A stretch of 64,000 nt of DNA from positions 3,162,001 through 3,226,000 of the forward strand of contig OZ345353.1 in assembly GCA_977006965.1 (NCBI GenBank). The letters are read 5' to 3'. This DNA is from Phymatolithon calcareum (Eukaryota > Rhodophyta > Florideophyceae > Hapalidiales). A program made the position numbers and the translations under genes. Numbering within the stretch: the stretch's first letter is position 1; every line of letters begins with the position of its first letter. Below, piece after piece: positions 20,901-30,433 of the stretch. Under the pieces are notes generated by a model. The model was not told the DNA's origin. It ran no database searches and saw nothing but the letters and a program-made list of their open reading frames with translations.

Positions 20901-22616
20901 CCAGCCCGTGTTATCTCTGACAATCAAGCTGCGGACTCACAACGCACAGTGACGGAAAGTAACAGATCTCACACGTCACCTCCTTCTTCGGTGGCTCAAA
21001 GCGACACAAGTCGTCCGGTTGGAGCTGTTGCTGAACGACACCCAACAACCTTTCCAGCAGCACGAACACTACAGCTGAAAGATTGGTTTGCTAACAAAGT
21101 GTGTCAAGTCGTACCCCGCCCAGCTCACGGTGTCATATTGCCGTTCAAATGGGTGGAAATGGTGAAGGACAACAATCGACATCGGTCGCGTCTTACAGTT
21201 CTGGGATGTGCTGATCCTGCCAAAAAGCGACTTCGCGTTGACTCCCCCACTTTGCTTCCGGACTCCTTAAATCTTTTGTTCTTCGTTCTTGCACAAAATC
21301 AATGGGAACCGCGCTCATTTGACATTCAAACCGCTTTTCTGAAGTCGACTGGGTTCTACTCGCGCACGTCACCGATATATGTTGAAGCTCCTTTGGAGCT
21401 AGGCCTTCCCAAAGGTAAAGTTCTAAAACTTTTGAAGCCAGTGGATGGGTTACCAGATGCTCCAAGAGCATGGTTCGAGACTGTCAAGGCTAAATGTCTC
21501 TCTCTGGGACTCACACAATGCCCATTCGACCCTTGTCTATTCTATTTACACAAAAACGGGATTCTGGAGGGAATAATTGGTTTCCATGTCGATGACGCCA
21601 TCTATGGTGGAACGGCTCTATTTAGCAAGACAATAATACCAGTTGTCAGAAAGGCATTTTCTTTTGGAGAAGAGCACTCCTCAAATTTTACGTTTTGTGG
21701 TATTGACGTGAGAACTGTTCCCCTGGCCAACGGACAATTCGAGATTAAGATATCTCAAAATCGTTATGTGAAACATTTACGTCTCCCATCTATTGAGGCT
21801 CATACACGAAACCCCCTTGACAAACCTCTCGACGATAATGCACACTCTGTGTATCGCACGATTCTCGGCGAGCTGCAGTGGATTGCGTGCAAAACGATAC
21901 CCGACCTATCCTTTGACGCAGCGCGATTAGGACAATATCAGTCAGATCCGACTGTCGCACATATCATCGATGCCCATCGATTACTTTCCAAAATCATTAA
22001 CGAGTCACCAGTGCGCGCACTTACTTTCAAGCGCCTCTCGAAATCACCGACCTTGCAGCTCACTGTGTACGCAGATGCCGCATTCGCCAATATGAAGGAC
22101 TCGCAATCACAAGGAGGATACATTATTCTTGTCCTCGACAAAGACCAGAACAGAGGCATTAGCGGTCCGTTTTCGCCTCTCGCGTGGTCTTCAAAGAAAC
22201 TAAAACGCGTTGCCACTGCAACCCTCATGGCAGAAGCTTTTGTTTTCACGACTGCCACATACCATGCAATGCTGCTTGCATCCCAACTCCAGAAAATCAT
22301 GAACCGCCCCGTCTTCGTTCAAGTACGCACAGACTGTAAATCGCTTTTTGACGCCGCTCAAACGCTCACACAAATCGAAAACAAAAGAACGAAAATTGAA
22401 TTATCGGCGATTCGGCAGATGGTGCAGACGGGCGACATCTCCGACTTGGTATGGATTCCCACCCAGCACCAGCTCGCGGACGACCTCACCAAATTCAAGC
22501 ATAATCCCCAGCTTCTGCGCTCGCTTCTTGCCAAGGGACAGGTGCGCTTACCGTATCATCTTGTGCGGAGGTATTCCCACGCAGGATATCGCACCAATGC
22601 CGTTCCGTCGCAATAA
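17937..22616 (+). CDS. Copia gag-pol polyprotein, intact
   Basis: A single frame of 1559 residues from the ATG at 17937 (nine GTG-led codons upstream are also open). It has an N-terminal gag and a Cys/His cluster CYYC...H...C followed by a zinc knuckle CKICKKNKAGHTSRSC (about residue 275-290). The protease has DPGAD (about 386). A GAG-pre-integrase HxxxH/CKSCRTC is next, then the integrase core with D (LDLMF, about 601), D (HTDGETA, about 658) and E (NGLVERT, about 695). The Copia reverse transcriptase shows SFDIQTAFL and a catalytic box FHVDDA (about 1216) instead of the usual YVDD. RNase H is YADAAFANMKDS (about 1378) and DCKSLFDA. Gag and pol share one frame, as in plant and Drosophila Copia elements. 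Confidence 0.95.
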   Translation: MAGTSGEQTPDLTDQDVSDYRQSLNSVDFGSHLLKLDQISHNTSKMQAALWTAKTNNMQRQAFLSQLPLLYSYDCQATSPNEMPSKLARVFNFKLLSHVYTYVEPSLRTDIHQNATVVIRTIDDLNSAIQSTLQVSALHKAIALVSELRDQSQDEISPLQHILQVQSSFNVIKMVCPSLEIYMAIQCVAGFSPSDQVELLKELDGNVIPNISTLVTAIRKTTLPSSSTASYSQGSPSSLALAAKNVSVECYYCKCSLQKHNLLQHLRFKCKSYTCKICKKNKAGHTSRSCPLQIKSKVTPSQVQSVVPSAPVPQSVQIIPMPFPYSCTPSIQQFTDVQSVDDTASSIGETITTVNDPEISPYIHIHVINSVNPHQRGHYSSHAIIDPGADAVALIGSSVLTRYSALLPRSQRILKRGREHIWYQFGPNAPVRSTSEVDLPISICGQWTYIPVHVVPEACPLLIGLRLLKKWNAVIDCSRMAVRCNISPMGPVQLPTKLYNGQIAFDAIGDARKRQVFTLLSKNLDLNEHDIKKIHMNLGHLHAAGLYKYLRQAGREQKGLLQLCESICKSCRTCLEHRPPAPRPKVSRPPPSDVLQHVSLDLMFPKIHGKTVIVAVFIDQFTRVASMQLLQSKADSQLIAAYFDAWCRFFGHPTTLHTDGETAVSGHSFSNMLQRFDVHHKVTPRKSSYQNGLVERTISTLKFIINTTVMENPNSPPITIVHSAQTAYNSRPNYFGVSPFQVLYGLHPPTSNPATDSPVSLSKIPTNIDELYVRRLQTLVSARQAFARLDVDSRIRRALSRQPPRPQEPLQLNDIVIYFDTKTREYCGPATVAGVDNQVVSLHRGNKLVRVPPQNVQKWDPTWSFRNHNTQDAPLGHLESFSSSSTLPALTIPTSTPIPEPFTNHLGITAETNISSKSNNNGQNTRDGSFRPDKQIISPSTTPVSKRTRSQTAQVPAKAIAVEPPGDKSKGVITGRRPITRSQRAKLRPARVISDNQAADSQRTVTESNRSHTSPPSSVAQSDTSRPVGAVAERHPTTFPAARTLQLKDWFANKVCQVVPRPAHGVILPFKWVEMVKDNNRHRSRLTVLGCADPAKKRLRVDSPTLLPDSLNLLFFVLAQNQWEPRSFDIQTAFLKSTGFYSRTSPIYVEAPLELGLPKGKVLKLLKPVDGLPDAPRAWFETVKAKCLSLGLTQCPFDPCLFYLHKNGILEGIIGFHVDDAIYGGTALFSKTIIPVVRKAFSFGEEHSSNFTFCGIDVRTVPLANGQFEIKISQNRYVKHLRLPSIEAHTRNPLDKPLDDNAHSVYRTILGELQWIACKTIPDLSFDAARLGQYQSDPTVAHIIDAHRLLSKIINESPVRALTFKRLSKSPTLQLTVYADAAFANMKDSQSQGGYIILVLDKDQNRGISGPFSPLAWSSKKLKRVATATLMAEAFVFTTATYHAMLLASQLQKIMNRPVFVQVRTDCKSLFDAAQTLTQIENKRTKIELSAIRQMVQTGDISDLVWIPTQHQLADDLTKFKHNPQLLRSLLAKGQVRLPYHLVRRYSHAGYRTNAVPSQ

Positions 22617-22633
22617 TCTTCATCTTGCCTCAC

Positions 22634-22664
<31 letters not shown>

Positions 22665-22666
22665 AG

Positions 22667-22802
22667 TGTCATTGGGCGTTCGCCAGTCAGTCCCCCAGGA
22701 CCTCACATGTACTAAGCAGTGCCCCATCGGTCCATATAGATTTCCCATAAAGCATCGCCGTCCAGCCTTCCACATTAGGAGGCAGGGATCTGCTCATTCA
22801 CA
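22667..22802 (+). repeat. 3' LTR of young Copia
   Basis: Identical to the 5' LTR. It is preceded by an A-run and a G-run that would serve as polypurine tract. Confidence 0.96.
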
Positions 22803-22985
22803 AGGAGCTACGTGGACAATGTCAACATAATATCTTGTACTACCAGGCTTGCTGCCAACCATAAATTCTCCGAAATTTGTGGTCAGTAGCCACTGCAGTG
22901 GCAAATTTTCCAAGTCCAGCAGTATAAGATATTATTTTGACATTGTGCGTTAGCGCCTTGAACAACTCACCTACCTGAGAACTCC
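22803..22985 (+). repeat. Palindromic leader upstream of the C2H2-like gene
   Basis: Together with 17716-17742 on the far side of the Copia, this forms one imperfect palindrome. Its arms are built from AGGTGAG...GGCGCTAAC...ACAATGTCAACATAATATCTT. The centre contains GCCACTGCAGTGGC. It matches 57005-57195. It could be a MITE fixed in an ancestor of both loci. Confidence 0.7.
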
Positions 22986-23015
22986 TGTCAAAGTGCGAGG
23001 GAAACTCACATCAAA

Positions 23016-23156
23016 ATGGTGAAGGTCATGTGCAAGAAATGCGGCGAAGAATTGGAAGTCGGAAACCATAGCAACACCAGGTCGGCCTGGGAGAAAAGGA
23101 CGGATCACGTCAACAAGAAGCATCCTGGCTGCAACGTTAAAGACTGCTTCGATTGA
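23016..23156 (+). CDS. Small C2H2-like zinc-binding protein (46 aa reading)
   Basis: The ATG at 23016 opens MVKVMCKKCGEELEVGNHSN, then RSAWEKRTDHVNKKH and a Cys-containing tail ending CFD. The spacing C-x2-C-x20-H-x4-H would bind one zinc. The paralogue at 57224-57370 keeps all four ligands and most residues between them, with changes that preserve character, which argues for coding. Here the longer upstream frame seen at 57 kb is broken by a one-base difference and by the Copia insertion, so only this short version could be made. The 3' flank to 23330 is also conserved and includes ATTAAA-like polyadenylation sequence. The function is unknown. Confidence 0.55.
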   Translation: MVKVMCKKCGEELEVGNHSNTRSAWEKRTDHVNKKHPGCNVKDCFD

Positions 23157-23439
23157 TTTTGAAAGAATGTTTTCCGCTCTGTGGTGGTGGCTTGTATGCC
23201 CATTGTGCAAAACGGCTGTTCCTGCGCATCTTCAAGTTGAATCGATTTTCACAGCCAATTCATGGTTTCAAATCGAGAAATGCAGGGTTATTCGATCCGT
23301 CATGTGTCTAGAGTAAAACCCGATGGGCACATTAAACTATTTGCTTTTTTCAATTGCTAACAATAGGCTATGTACAGCATGCTTAGCATGAACACATGTA
23401 AAGTATCGGTACTGCAATATTCGTAGTGACTGGTTGAGC
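23157..23439. other. 3' flank of the C2H2-like gene
   Basis: This part is conserved with 57371-57555 up to the GATGGGCAC(A)ATTAAACT/AATAAACT polyadenylation-like segment. The last 60 bases are the conserved 3' flank of the kinase gene (ACATGTAAAGTATCGGTACT). Confidence 0.5.
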
Positions 23440-25023
23440 TCAACTGTGTGTGTCCACATCAGTTTGCTTCTGTAGTTTTGGGTTTGGCTCAACTTTCTCC
23501 ACTACCCGTTTCACCATAGTCCACATCAAGCGCAGTTGCATTCTTAGTGCATCTTGACAGTTACATTTCGCTTGCTCTTCAACATGTATGAGCTCATTCA
23601 GTGTCCCGAAAGCTCGTGCCAAAAATGTCGACAAGCCCACAGCATCGTAAACTTCACCAACTTCTGTTAGCCCAATACCCATTTCTGTACAGTAAAGAGA
23701 CAAACTCTTGTGGCCGAATATAGCAAGGTCAAAAAGAGAACAACCTACATGAGACTGATTCCAGTCGAAAAAGCAAAACGACCCAGTTGTTCCGCCCGGC
23801 CGAAACATATTTCCTGTCGGCAAATCACCGTGAACGAAAGTCGTTGGCAGTTTCGCATTCCTGACCTCACGTAGAGCTCGGATAATGTACGCTTTCCAAC
23901 GCTTCACATACTTGAATTTCTCATTATCCTTCAGAAACTTAAGCTCTTCGTGTTCAAGTAAAAAGTCAAGGTTCTCCTCCATCCATTCTGTACTCAGAAC
24001 CATCATTCCTGCCGCTTCCAGTTCTGGAATTGCTGACATGCTCGCCTTCTGCAGCTCGGCCAGGTCTCTGAAAAATTGCGGCAATTCGCTATCTTCAATA
24101 CCATTATCGAGTAGACCCCATTCCTTTCCATGATCGGCTGATATCGTGATCCTCTCTTCCGTATCAATCAAAACGGGCTTCGCCACAAACGAAGGTGCAA
24201 TCTTACACAATACCGATGTTATCGCCGCCTCATTACAGAAAATGGGTGAACATTTCAGGAAGTAGAACCCTTTGTCGGTGTTTACTCGAAGTATACTGCA
24301 AAGCATTGTTGCTTTCAGTTGAATCACCGGTCCCATCACCTCGAGTCCATGCGATCTCAGAACCCTGCACATCCATTCCGCCTTTTCCGTGAACCATCCC
24401 ACATGACCCCACGCAACGCGCAAATCCGGTTCTCTTCTTTGCAACATGCTGTTGAGCTCTTCGCGGATAGCATGCCGTGCCTCCTCGTCGCAATGGTCAA
24501 TCTCAGCTTCTTCAATACCCACCCACTCCCACCCTTGCGGAAGAGCAATTGGATCTTCATGCGTCTCGAAAATGATCACAGATCGAACAACCACGGCTTC
24601 GGAAATCTCCTTTTCCCGATTCCATATCCATCGCAAGATCGTAACTGGAAAGTTGAACCCAAGTTTCAGTTTCAATTCATTCATCATATCGGGAGCGATT
24701 GCCGCATTCATATGCTGACCAAAACATTGCGGAAGAGTCCACTTGTCTCCATTACGAATTGCAAGAATTCGTCTTCTTGCCGTGTCGGGAATGAGTAATT
24801 GTAGCTCGTTAACGTCATCTCTTGCGCAGCGTTCCCATGTCGACAAACAGCCTTTTGATTCCTCCATTGTGCCTCCTTGATGCTCCTCCGTTGTTCCCGT
24901 GAGGTATTTGTCGCTCAACATGACGTATGTGACGTTGCCAGGCTGCACAAAGACCTCAGGGCCGATGAACGAATGTTTCCCAACCGGGAAAATGAGAAAT
25001 TGAGAAAGGGGGAATGCCGCCAT
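23440..25023 (-). CDS. Nudix-like/APH-fold phosphotransferase, intact copy with new N-terminus
   Basis: 527 residues from the ATG at 25023. The first 22 residues (MAAFPLSQFLIFPVGKHSFI) are unique to this copy and are encoded by one arm of a 65-bp inverted repeat; from EVFVQPGNVTYVMLSDKY on it aligns with the other copies. The Nudix-like half carries RILAIRNGDKWTLPQCFG and WEWVGIEEAEID without a full Nudix box. The kinase half has ATP-lysine K257 (FLKCSP), catalytic H398-G-D (HGDLPTGN) and D420 (FDWNQ). The hydrophobic new start could act as a targeting or membrane segment, but this is speculative. It also has an extra C-terminal tail (KQTDVDTHS) because the stop used elsewhere is lost. Its order relative to TOP3 is as in the other units. 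Confidence 0.82.
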   Translation of the reverse strand: MAAFPLSQFLIFPVGKHSFIGPEVFVQPGNVTYVMLSDKYLTGTTEEHQGGTMEESKGCLSTWERCARDDVNELQLLIPDTARRRILAIRNGDKWTLPQCFGQHMNAAIAPDMMNELKLKLGFNFPVTILRWIWNREKEISEAVVVRSVIIFETHEDPIALPQGWEWVGIEEAEIDHCDEEARHAIREELNSMLQRREPDLRVAWGHVGWFTEKAEWMCRVLRSHGLEVMGPVIQLKATMLCSILRVNTDKGFYFLKCSPIFCNEAAITSVLCKIAPSFVAKPVLIDTEERITISADHGKEWGLLDNGIEDSELPQFFRDLAELQKASMSAIPELEAAGMMVLSTEWMEENLDFLLEHEELKFLKDNEKFKYVKRWKAYIIRALREVRNAKLPTTFVHGDLPTGNMFRPGGTTGSFCFFDWNQSHVGCSLFDLAIFGHKSLSLYCTEMGIGLTEVGEVYDAVGLSTFLARAFGTLNELIHVEEQAKCNCQDALRMQLRLMWTMVKRVVEKVEPNPKLQKQTDVDTHS

Positions 25024-25141
25024 GGCCAATAGAATGCCTGCACTTGTGAAGCGATACTCATCATGCAGTACAATTGCACAAGTGCAGGCATTCTATTGGA
25101 CAAGTTGGAGTTCCCATTTTCTCAATTTCTCATTTTCCCGG
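24984..25141. repeat. Inverted repeat at the kinase start
   Basis: Arms of 65 bases at 24984-25048 and 25077-25141 (starting CCGGGAAAATGAGAAATTGA) with a 28-nt loop. Pairing is nearly complete, with a few differences in the middle. Other kinase copies lack it, so it arrived in this copy only. It supplies the only ATG upstream of the conserved kinase frame. Confidence 0.88.
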
Positions 25142-26040
25142 CGCATGGAACAATGCCCGCCAAAGACAGATTCATATCCCTCATAGGCTTGTACTTTCTT
25201 GTGTTCAGCTAATCCACCTCACTATTTCAGATGTTGCCTTCGTTCCAGATCGTCAAGCATATTAACTGTTAAATCAGGGAAGTGAAAACAAACGGTAGTT
25301 TTAAGAATCTTTCCATACCGTATTCGTGACTATCTCGTTCGGGCACGGTGGACCATGTCCAGTGGACCTCGTATTTTCGAACTTGCTTGAAGGGAAAAAG
25401 AACAGCACTGAGCCAAGTAAGTGACGTAAATCGTGGGTCGACGGAGTGGAAAGACTGCAGTTCAGCTGCTTTGATTGTGAATGGTGCCGGCTCCAAGCAA
25501 TGAAAGTCCAGTATCCTTTGCGTTCGCTTACCGTTGGAATGTGAGCCCCCTGAGTCTGTACAAACTTGATTAAGTTGTTTTGGACCTCCACGTCTGTACT
25601 TTGGTACTCTGAAGTAGTACCCGCGCGACGATCTTGACTGCAACGGTTCCTTAACAACATTATCCATTTCGAACCGCTCGATCGCCTCAAGAGTTGACTT
25701 TGACTACTTGCCAAACACTTATCTACTCGCATATCGATCTTCACCAGGATCGTGAACCCCTTTTGAAACAAAATGGAAAAAGATCTCACGTACCCGGACG
25801 TCGGCAGAATACATATTGGAGAAAATTCGATAATGAGTGCAAGAGAGTCCAAATCGTCACGGTACGTCGGCGTCCGTGATTTGTTTTTCCGACGGCAGAA
25901 TTTCGATCTTTAAATATCCGTTGAAATCTATAGCATTAAGAAGAGTCCCTTACCGGTCACTGCCGCTCTCGCAGCGTCGTTAAAGTCGGTTTGACGAGAA
26001 GAGAAATTGCTACCCGGAGATGATTGTCGCGTACAAAGAG
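25142..26040 (-). other. TOP3-kinase spacer, third unit
   Basis: Conserved with 5257-6274. It holds the longest open frames of any spacer copy on the minus strand (25301-25852 and 25269-25667, overlapping in different frames). The candidate exon start is lost here (ATG to ATT near 26004) with a one-base deletion in the exon. Confidence 0.4.
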
Positions 26041-28930
26041 TCAACGCCGTCGCCGAAAGCTGTTTTCTCCTCTTGTCTATCTCTGACCCCCGTTACTCCC
26101 TCTTCACGCACCTCTACCTCTGCCCCAACGTCTAAACCTGCTACCGCTATCCTCAATGTCCCCGTGTCCCACACTTCCAGGATGTGGTGGTTTGGGGATG
26201 TCGCGGTCGGCGCCGGCACTGCGAAGTGTGTCATGATACCGACGATCGCACCATATGCACCCCGTGAAAATAATAAGAGTCCCCAGAGGAATACGGGAGT
26301 TCTTCCACGATATCGAAATGTTCCTCGACCCGCAATGCCCACACAAAACGGCTCCCTCTGCGGCCGCGACGGACTGAACCACGTTTCCAGGGCAGAAGTA
26401 CACAAAGTTGCAAGATTCCTTGCCTGCGGAACACGATATGAACTTTTTTGCAGAGTCTCTCGAATCTCGAATATTACACGGGGATTTCCACAGCGGGCAT
26501 TCCGCGACATTCGCCTGCTTTGACGGCGTGCTCTGCGATAATCCACGTTTTGGATGTGTGCACATGAAGCATCGAAAGTCTGACATCTTCTTCTCCGGGT
26601 TCATAGCCTCGTCATTCGGCAGATGCGAAGTGCAATAAGGACATAACGTGTGACGGGCGTTTGAAGATGAATTGGTCATTTGCAGCACCTGAAACTGACA
26701 CACGGGCGCCTCGCATCGTGCGGCACCATAATCCCTAATCGCCGCAACTCGAGCGGTAAACTTGTGCGATTAATTACATGTCCTGCAATGCAAACTACGA
26801 TCTGAACCTTTGCTGCGACTCGTATGACCAAAGCCACCTCCCGACCGCGCCCACGCCCACGCCCACGACCTCTACTCCGTCCACCTCCTCCTCGACGAAC
26901 ACTACACCGCGACGCTGCTCCTCCATTTCCGGGCCGCCCTTTTAAATCCATTAGCTGATGACAATTCGCACATTCGGAGAGATCGAGCACCAGACTTTGC
27001 CATGTAGCCGCGGTGCATATGTTAAACCTGCTTCGGAAGACATTGCTCAAAGTTTCCGTATTATTACGCAATTGAGCAAACTTGGCGCTACATTCAGTCA
27101 GCGCAGCCTGCAGCACAATTGCAACTTGCGCCTGTCCATTGACATTTTTTTCAGACCCTCCTCCTGCTTCGCGCGCATGTACGTGCGGGCAATACGAAAC
27201 TGACATCTTTCGTGTGACACGACAAGAGCAATGCCGATTTCCGTGGATGCGAAGCGTCCACCGTTGCCCCCTTCTTTCACGACCTAGTTCCGCTCTTGCA
27301 TTTTCCTGATATGCTCCGCGATCGTGACGTCCGTTCCGATTCCGTAATGATCCATGAGTGCAACGACATCGGCCTCCGAGAGCAGCGCCGGTGGTTGAGT
27401 CTGCGACTCGCGCAACGTAAAGCTCTGCCATGGAAGTGTTGCTCCGACATTCAGGAGAGCGGAGGGCATGTCGCGCTCAGACCACTTTTCGAGAGGATGT
27501 ATGACCTCGAGATAGCCTTGTGCTCAATGATAAGCCCTCGAGCACCGAAAAACTCGGCCTCGCCAACACGAACCTACACTGACGTTTCTGCCCCTGCTCG
27601 TCCACCGAACAGCACGCCAAGAACCGTTTTGAAACATACACGTAAACTCTGCGGTGGTCATCATTGTCGAACCACCCGGCTGCGGCTTCAGTCGGATGAA
27701 TTGGTTCATCAACTTGATGATCGCCATCATTCTGACCGCTAGAACGCGGCCACATGAAGGTGACGATGTCTTGCTGACTGGGCGGGGTAAGAAGCCCGTT
27801 TGCAAATTTCCCCGTTCTGGATGTCCCGTTTGTTTTTGAATGAGTCCTTTCAGGTTATAAGTTTCATTGAATTGGTCAGTCGCAGTTCTCGGATAGCTGA
27901 TTAAACCCTTGTTGTACAGACTTGCCGCCACGTCCACCAATTTGTCTGAGCTAATCCTCAGCAAACACGGTTCCATTTTTTGCAGCTCCACCGTGGACAG
28001 GGATAAAGGTCTCCATCTCGACTTGTTGCGCTTGTTGACGCTGACAACATGAGCGACGCTTCCTTCGGCTTCATTCTGCTCCACGGCGATCTCGTAGAGC
28101 AGATGGGCTGAATGTTCATTGAAGAGTTGCTTCCACGTCCATTCGAAAGGAACTGTCGTACCCACAAGACTGGGCGTGAACACCTAAATTAGGCGCTGGA
28201 CAAGTGCTGAATGGTGAGCCAGCGATCCACGAGACTAACAATTGAAAACTCACAGGTCCATAACTGACGATAGCGCGCCCTTGACCGGAAATATCCAAGT
28301 TAAACCTCTCCACGGATACGGTGAGAAACCAGGTATATGCACTTTCAGCACCCACATCGATCCCCTGTCGGGTATCAGCCATGCACGCAATGCGCTTGGT
28401 TAGCTGCTCAAAATGGACAACAGCACCCAAAAGATCACAGCGGGTCAGAGCCGAGAAGCGAGCATGGTAGACCAAAATCTCGCGGTTGGCGGAGAGACAT
28501 ACTTCACGAACGTCGAAAGCCATCTCCTCACCATACGAGTCACAATCGAGCCAAAGAATGACCCAGTCTTCGTGACGAGTTGCCGCGCGCAGAGTACCAA
28601 TGATGTCTTCCTTGTTCTCACGGACGGTCCATGCGAAAGGAGTGGCGTTGGGATCAAGCAGGACGCAAGGATCACACGAACCCCACTTACCATACTGTGC
28701 CTCGAAATCTGTATTCTTGAGACGGCCGATGACGGACGTGAAGACCATACGACAGGGGATACCGTTGAGTGGCATGTCGAACTCGAAGACGCGATGTACA
28801 TCGAGTATCCATTGCGCACGGTCACTGCCCCACCCTGCCGCAGGACACTGACGATTTCCTTCGCAGCAGACGGCTTCTACGCCACGTTCAGCACGCGCTA
28901 CACCATCTCCATCTTGACGGTCGATGAAAT
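26041..28930 (-). pseudogene. TOP3: DNA topoisomerase III, full-span pseudogene
   Basis: Positions 27751-28930 equal 1-1180, so the 5' half has the same frameshift. The Toprim motif DCDSYGE is retained. The active-site segment reads GLISYPRTATDQF with the Tyr at 27893-27895. The next part stays readable in pieces: DEPIHPTEAAAG, SKRFLACCSVDEQGQK, the DVVALMDHYGIGTD motif and AEHIRKMQERN. The C-terminal region has CPYC, a C4 finger CPLWKSPCNIRDSRDSAKKF in which one Cys is Trp, then CGHCGSRNISIS. A TGA in the RG tail (GRGRGA-stop) ends translation about 20 codons early. Several frame changes make it non-functional. It is the best-preserved copy over the central catalytic region. Confidence 0.88.
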
Positions 28931-29576
28931 GCAACCGACGAGGGAGGCGTTGTCATGTTCCGAAAACCAGTCTGCAGCTACCTGTGCATGATGGGCTGAG
29001 CTAGGACGAGAATTCTTGGCTGTACAACTAATAAGGTATGATGCAATGCGGATATTTTTGAATTTTCCCAATCGCACTGGCTGCCGCGCACTGCGATCCT
29101 GCCACAAGTGCACATCCTATTCGACCCATCCGGTCGTCGTGAGAGAGAAAGGATTCTATTCTGCCGTCCAGATTGACATCCAAGTCGAAAATTTCTATCA
29201 TGAATAATCACTGTTGTCGATTGTCTTTGGCTCGTACTCGCGCTTGGCATTATAAGTATGAGCTACGAAACGAGGCCTTTTCCCCTGTCATCCTTCTAAC
29301 TGTCGCCGAACAAAGAGTCTGCAAGGAGCGGTTTTTCCTTTTGCCCAAAAAAAAGACTCAAGGGAATACCTACTTGCACAGCAAAAAACAGCGGAAGGAT
29401 TAATAGTGTGAAAGGCGGGAGAGATCAGAACGTCTCATCTTAGAGAGCTGTGGACTTCGCACGCGCATATGGGCAAGAAGTCCAGAGCGAGTACCGTGCA
29501 GGTAAAACTGATGTCGAACCGGTCTCATTTAATGCAGTTGAGAGCTGAGGTAGCCGTGAGTGTAGCCGGAATGGTT

Positions 29577-29770
29577 TATTTTCGAGACGCATGAATGTCC
29601 GATTGCTCTTCCGAAAGGATGGGAATGGGTAAATATCGAAGAAGCTGACATTGACCATTGTGACGAGGAGGCACGGCATGCTATCCGCGAAGAGCTCAAC
29701 AGCATATTGCAACGAAGAGAACCGGATTTGCGCGTTGCGTGGGGTCGTGTGGGATGGTTCACGGAAAATG
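29577..29770 (+). pseudogene. Inverted kinase fragment, duplicate
   Basis: Identical to 1827-2020: about 65 codons from the Nudix-like half (GWEWVNIEEADID, RREPDLRVAWGRVGW) on the plus strand. Confidence 0.85.
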
Positions 29771-30433
29771 TGAAATGCGAAAAGCGGCCACCACAAGAGT
29801 ACAATCCCTTATCAACTGGTGTAAGATCACTTCAGCTCATCTGGGCCATATTGTAAAGCCATCGGGAAGAGTCGGGATAACGACAGTCTTGGGTTTGAAA
29901 GATGGTTTGATAATGGATCTTGCCGCCTCGAGTGTCAGCGGAACTCTCTGATGGACCACATGGCTTCGTTCACGTAAACTCCTGCGAACTAACTCATCAG
30001 TAGCATCGTTTCTTGAAATTCCAAAGTGACTCGGTATCCAAATGGCTAATCTTCTCGGACATTACTTGTTCTGTGAGTCACCAAAGTTTCCCATATTTCT
30101 AACTTGGCATTGGGGAAACGCAAATCTAAGCGCTGAGTCCGTTCCTTGATATTACAATTTTTAGTTTAGTAATTCAGATTACTGAAACCGATGTGCCATT
30201 CAACATACTGTGTGCTTCACGGTTCGCTGTTTAAAGGGATTACATAATGTGGCAACAACGAACATCGTTTTCAGAACGAATCTTGTGCTGAGTCCAATAG
30301 TCTCGCGGAAGGCTGCGCAAATCTGTCACTTGATAGTCGACCTCATAGACCCGGACTGCAACAGCATTCCAGATCGAGTTTCCGATCTCACAATCATGAA
30401 TATCGGCGTGACTGGTAATGACACCACTACTCT

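Larger units (their letters stand above)
17743..22802 (+). mobile_element. Young Copia LTR retrotransposon (5060 bp)
   Basis: Two identical 136-bp LTRs (17743-17878 and 22667-22802, TGTCATTGGGCG...CTCATTCACA) flank one long polyprotein gene. A perfect 5-bp target duplication AGGAG (17738-17742 and 22803-22807) borders it. A likely primer site TGGTAGCA starts two bases after the 5' LTR; its first eight bases fit the 3' end of initiator tRNA-Met. An A24G8 purine tract (22634-22666) precedes the 3' LTR. It split the palindromic leader of the C2H2-like gene at 23.0 kb. Identical LTRs and an intact frame imply a recent, possibly active insertion. Confidence 0.97.
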
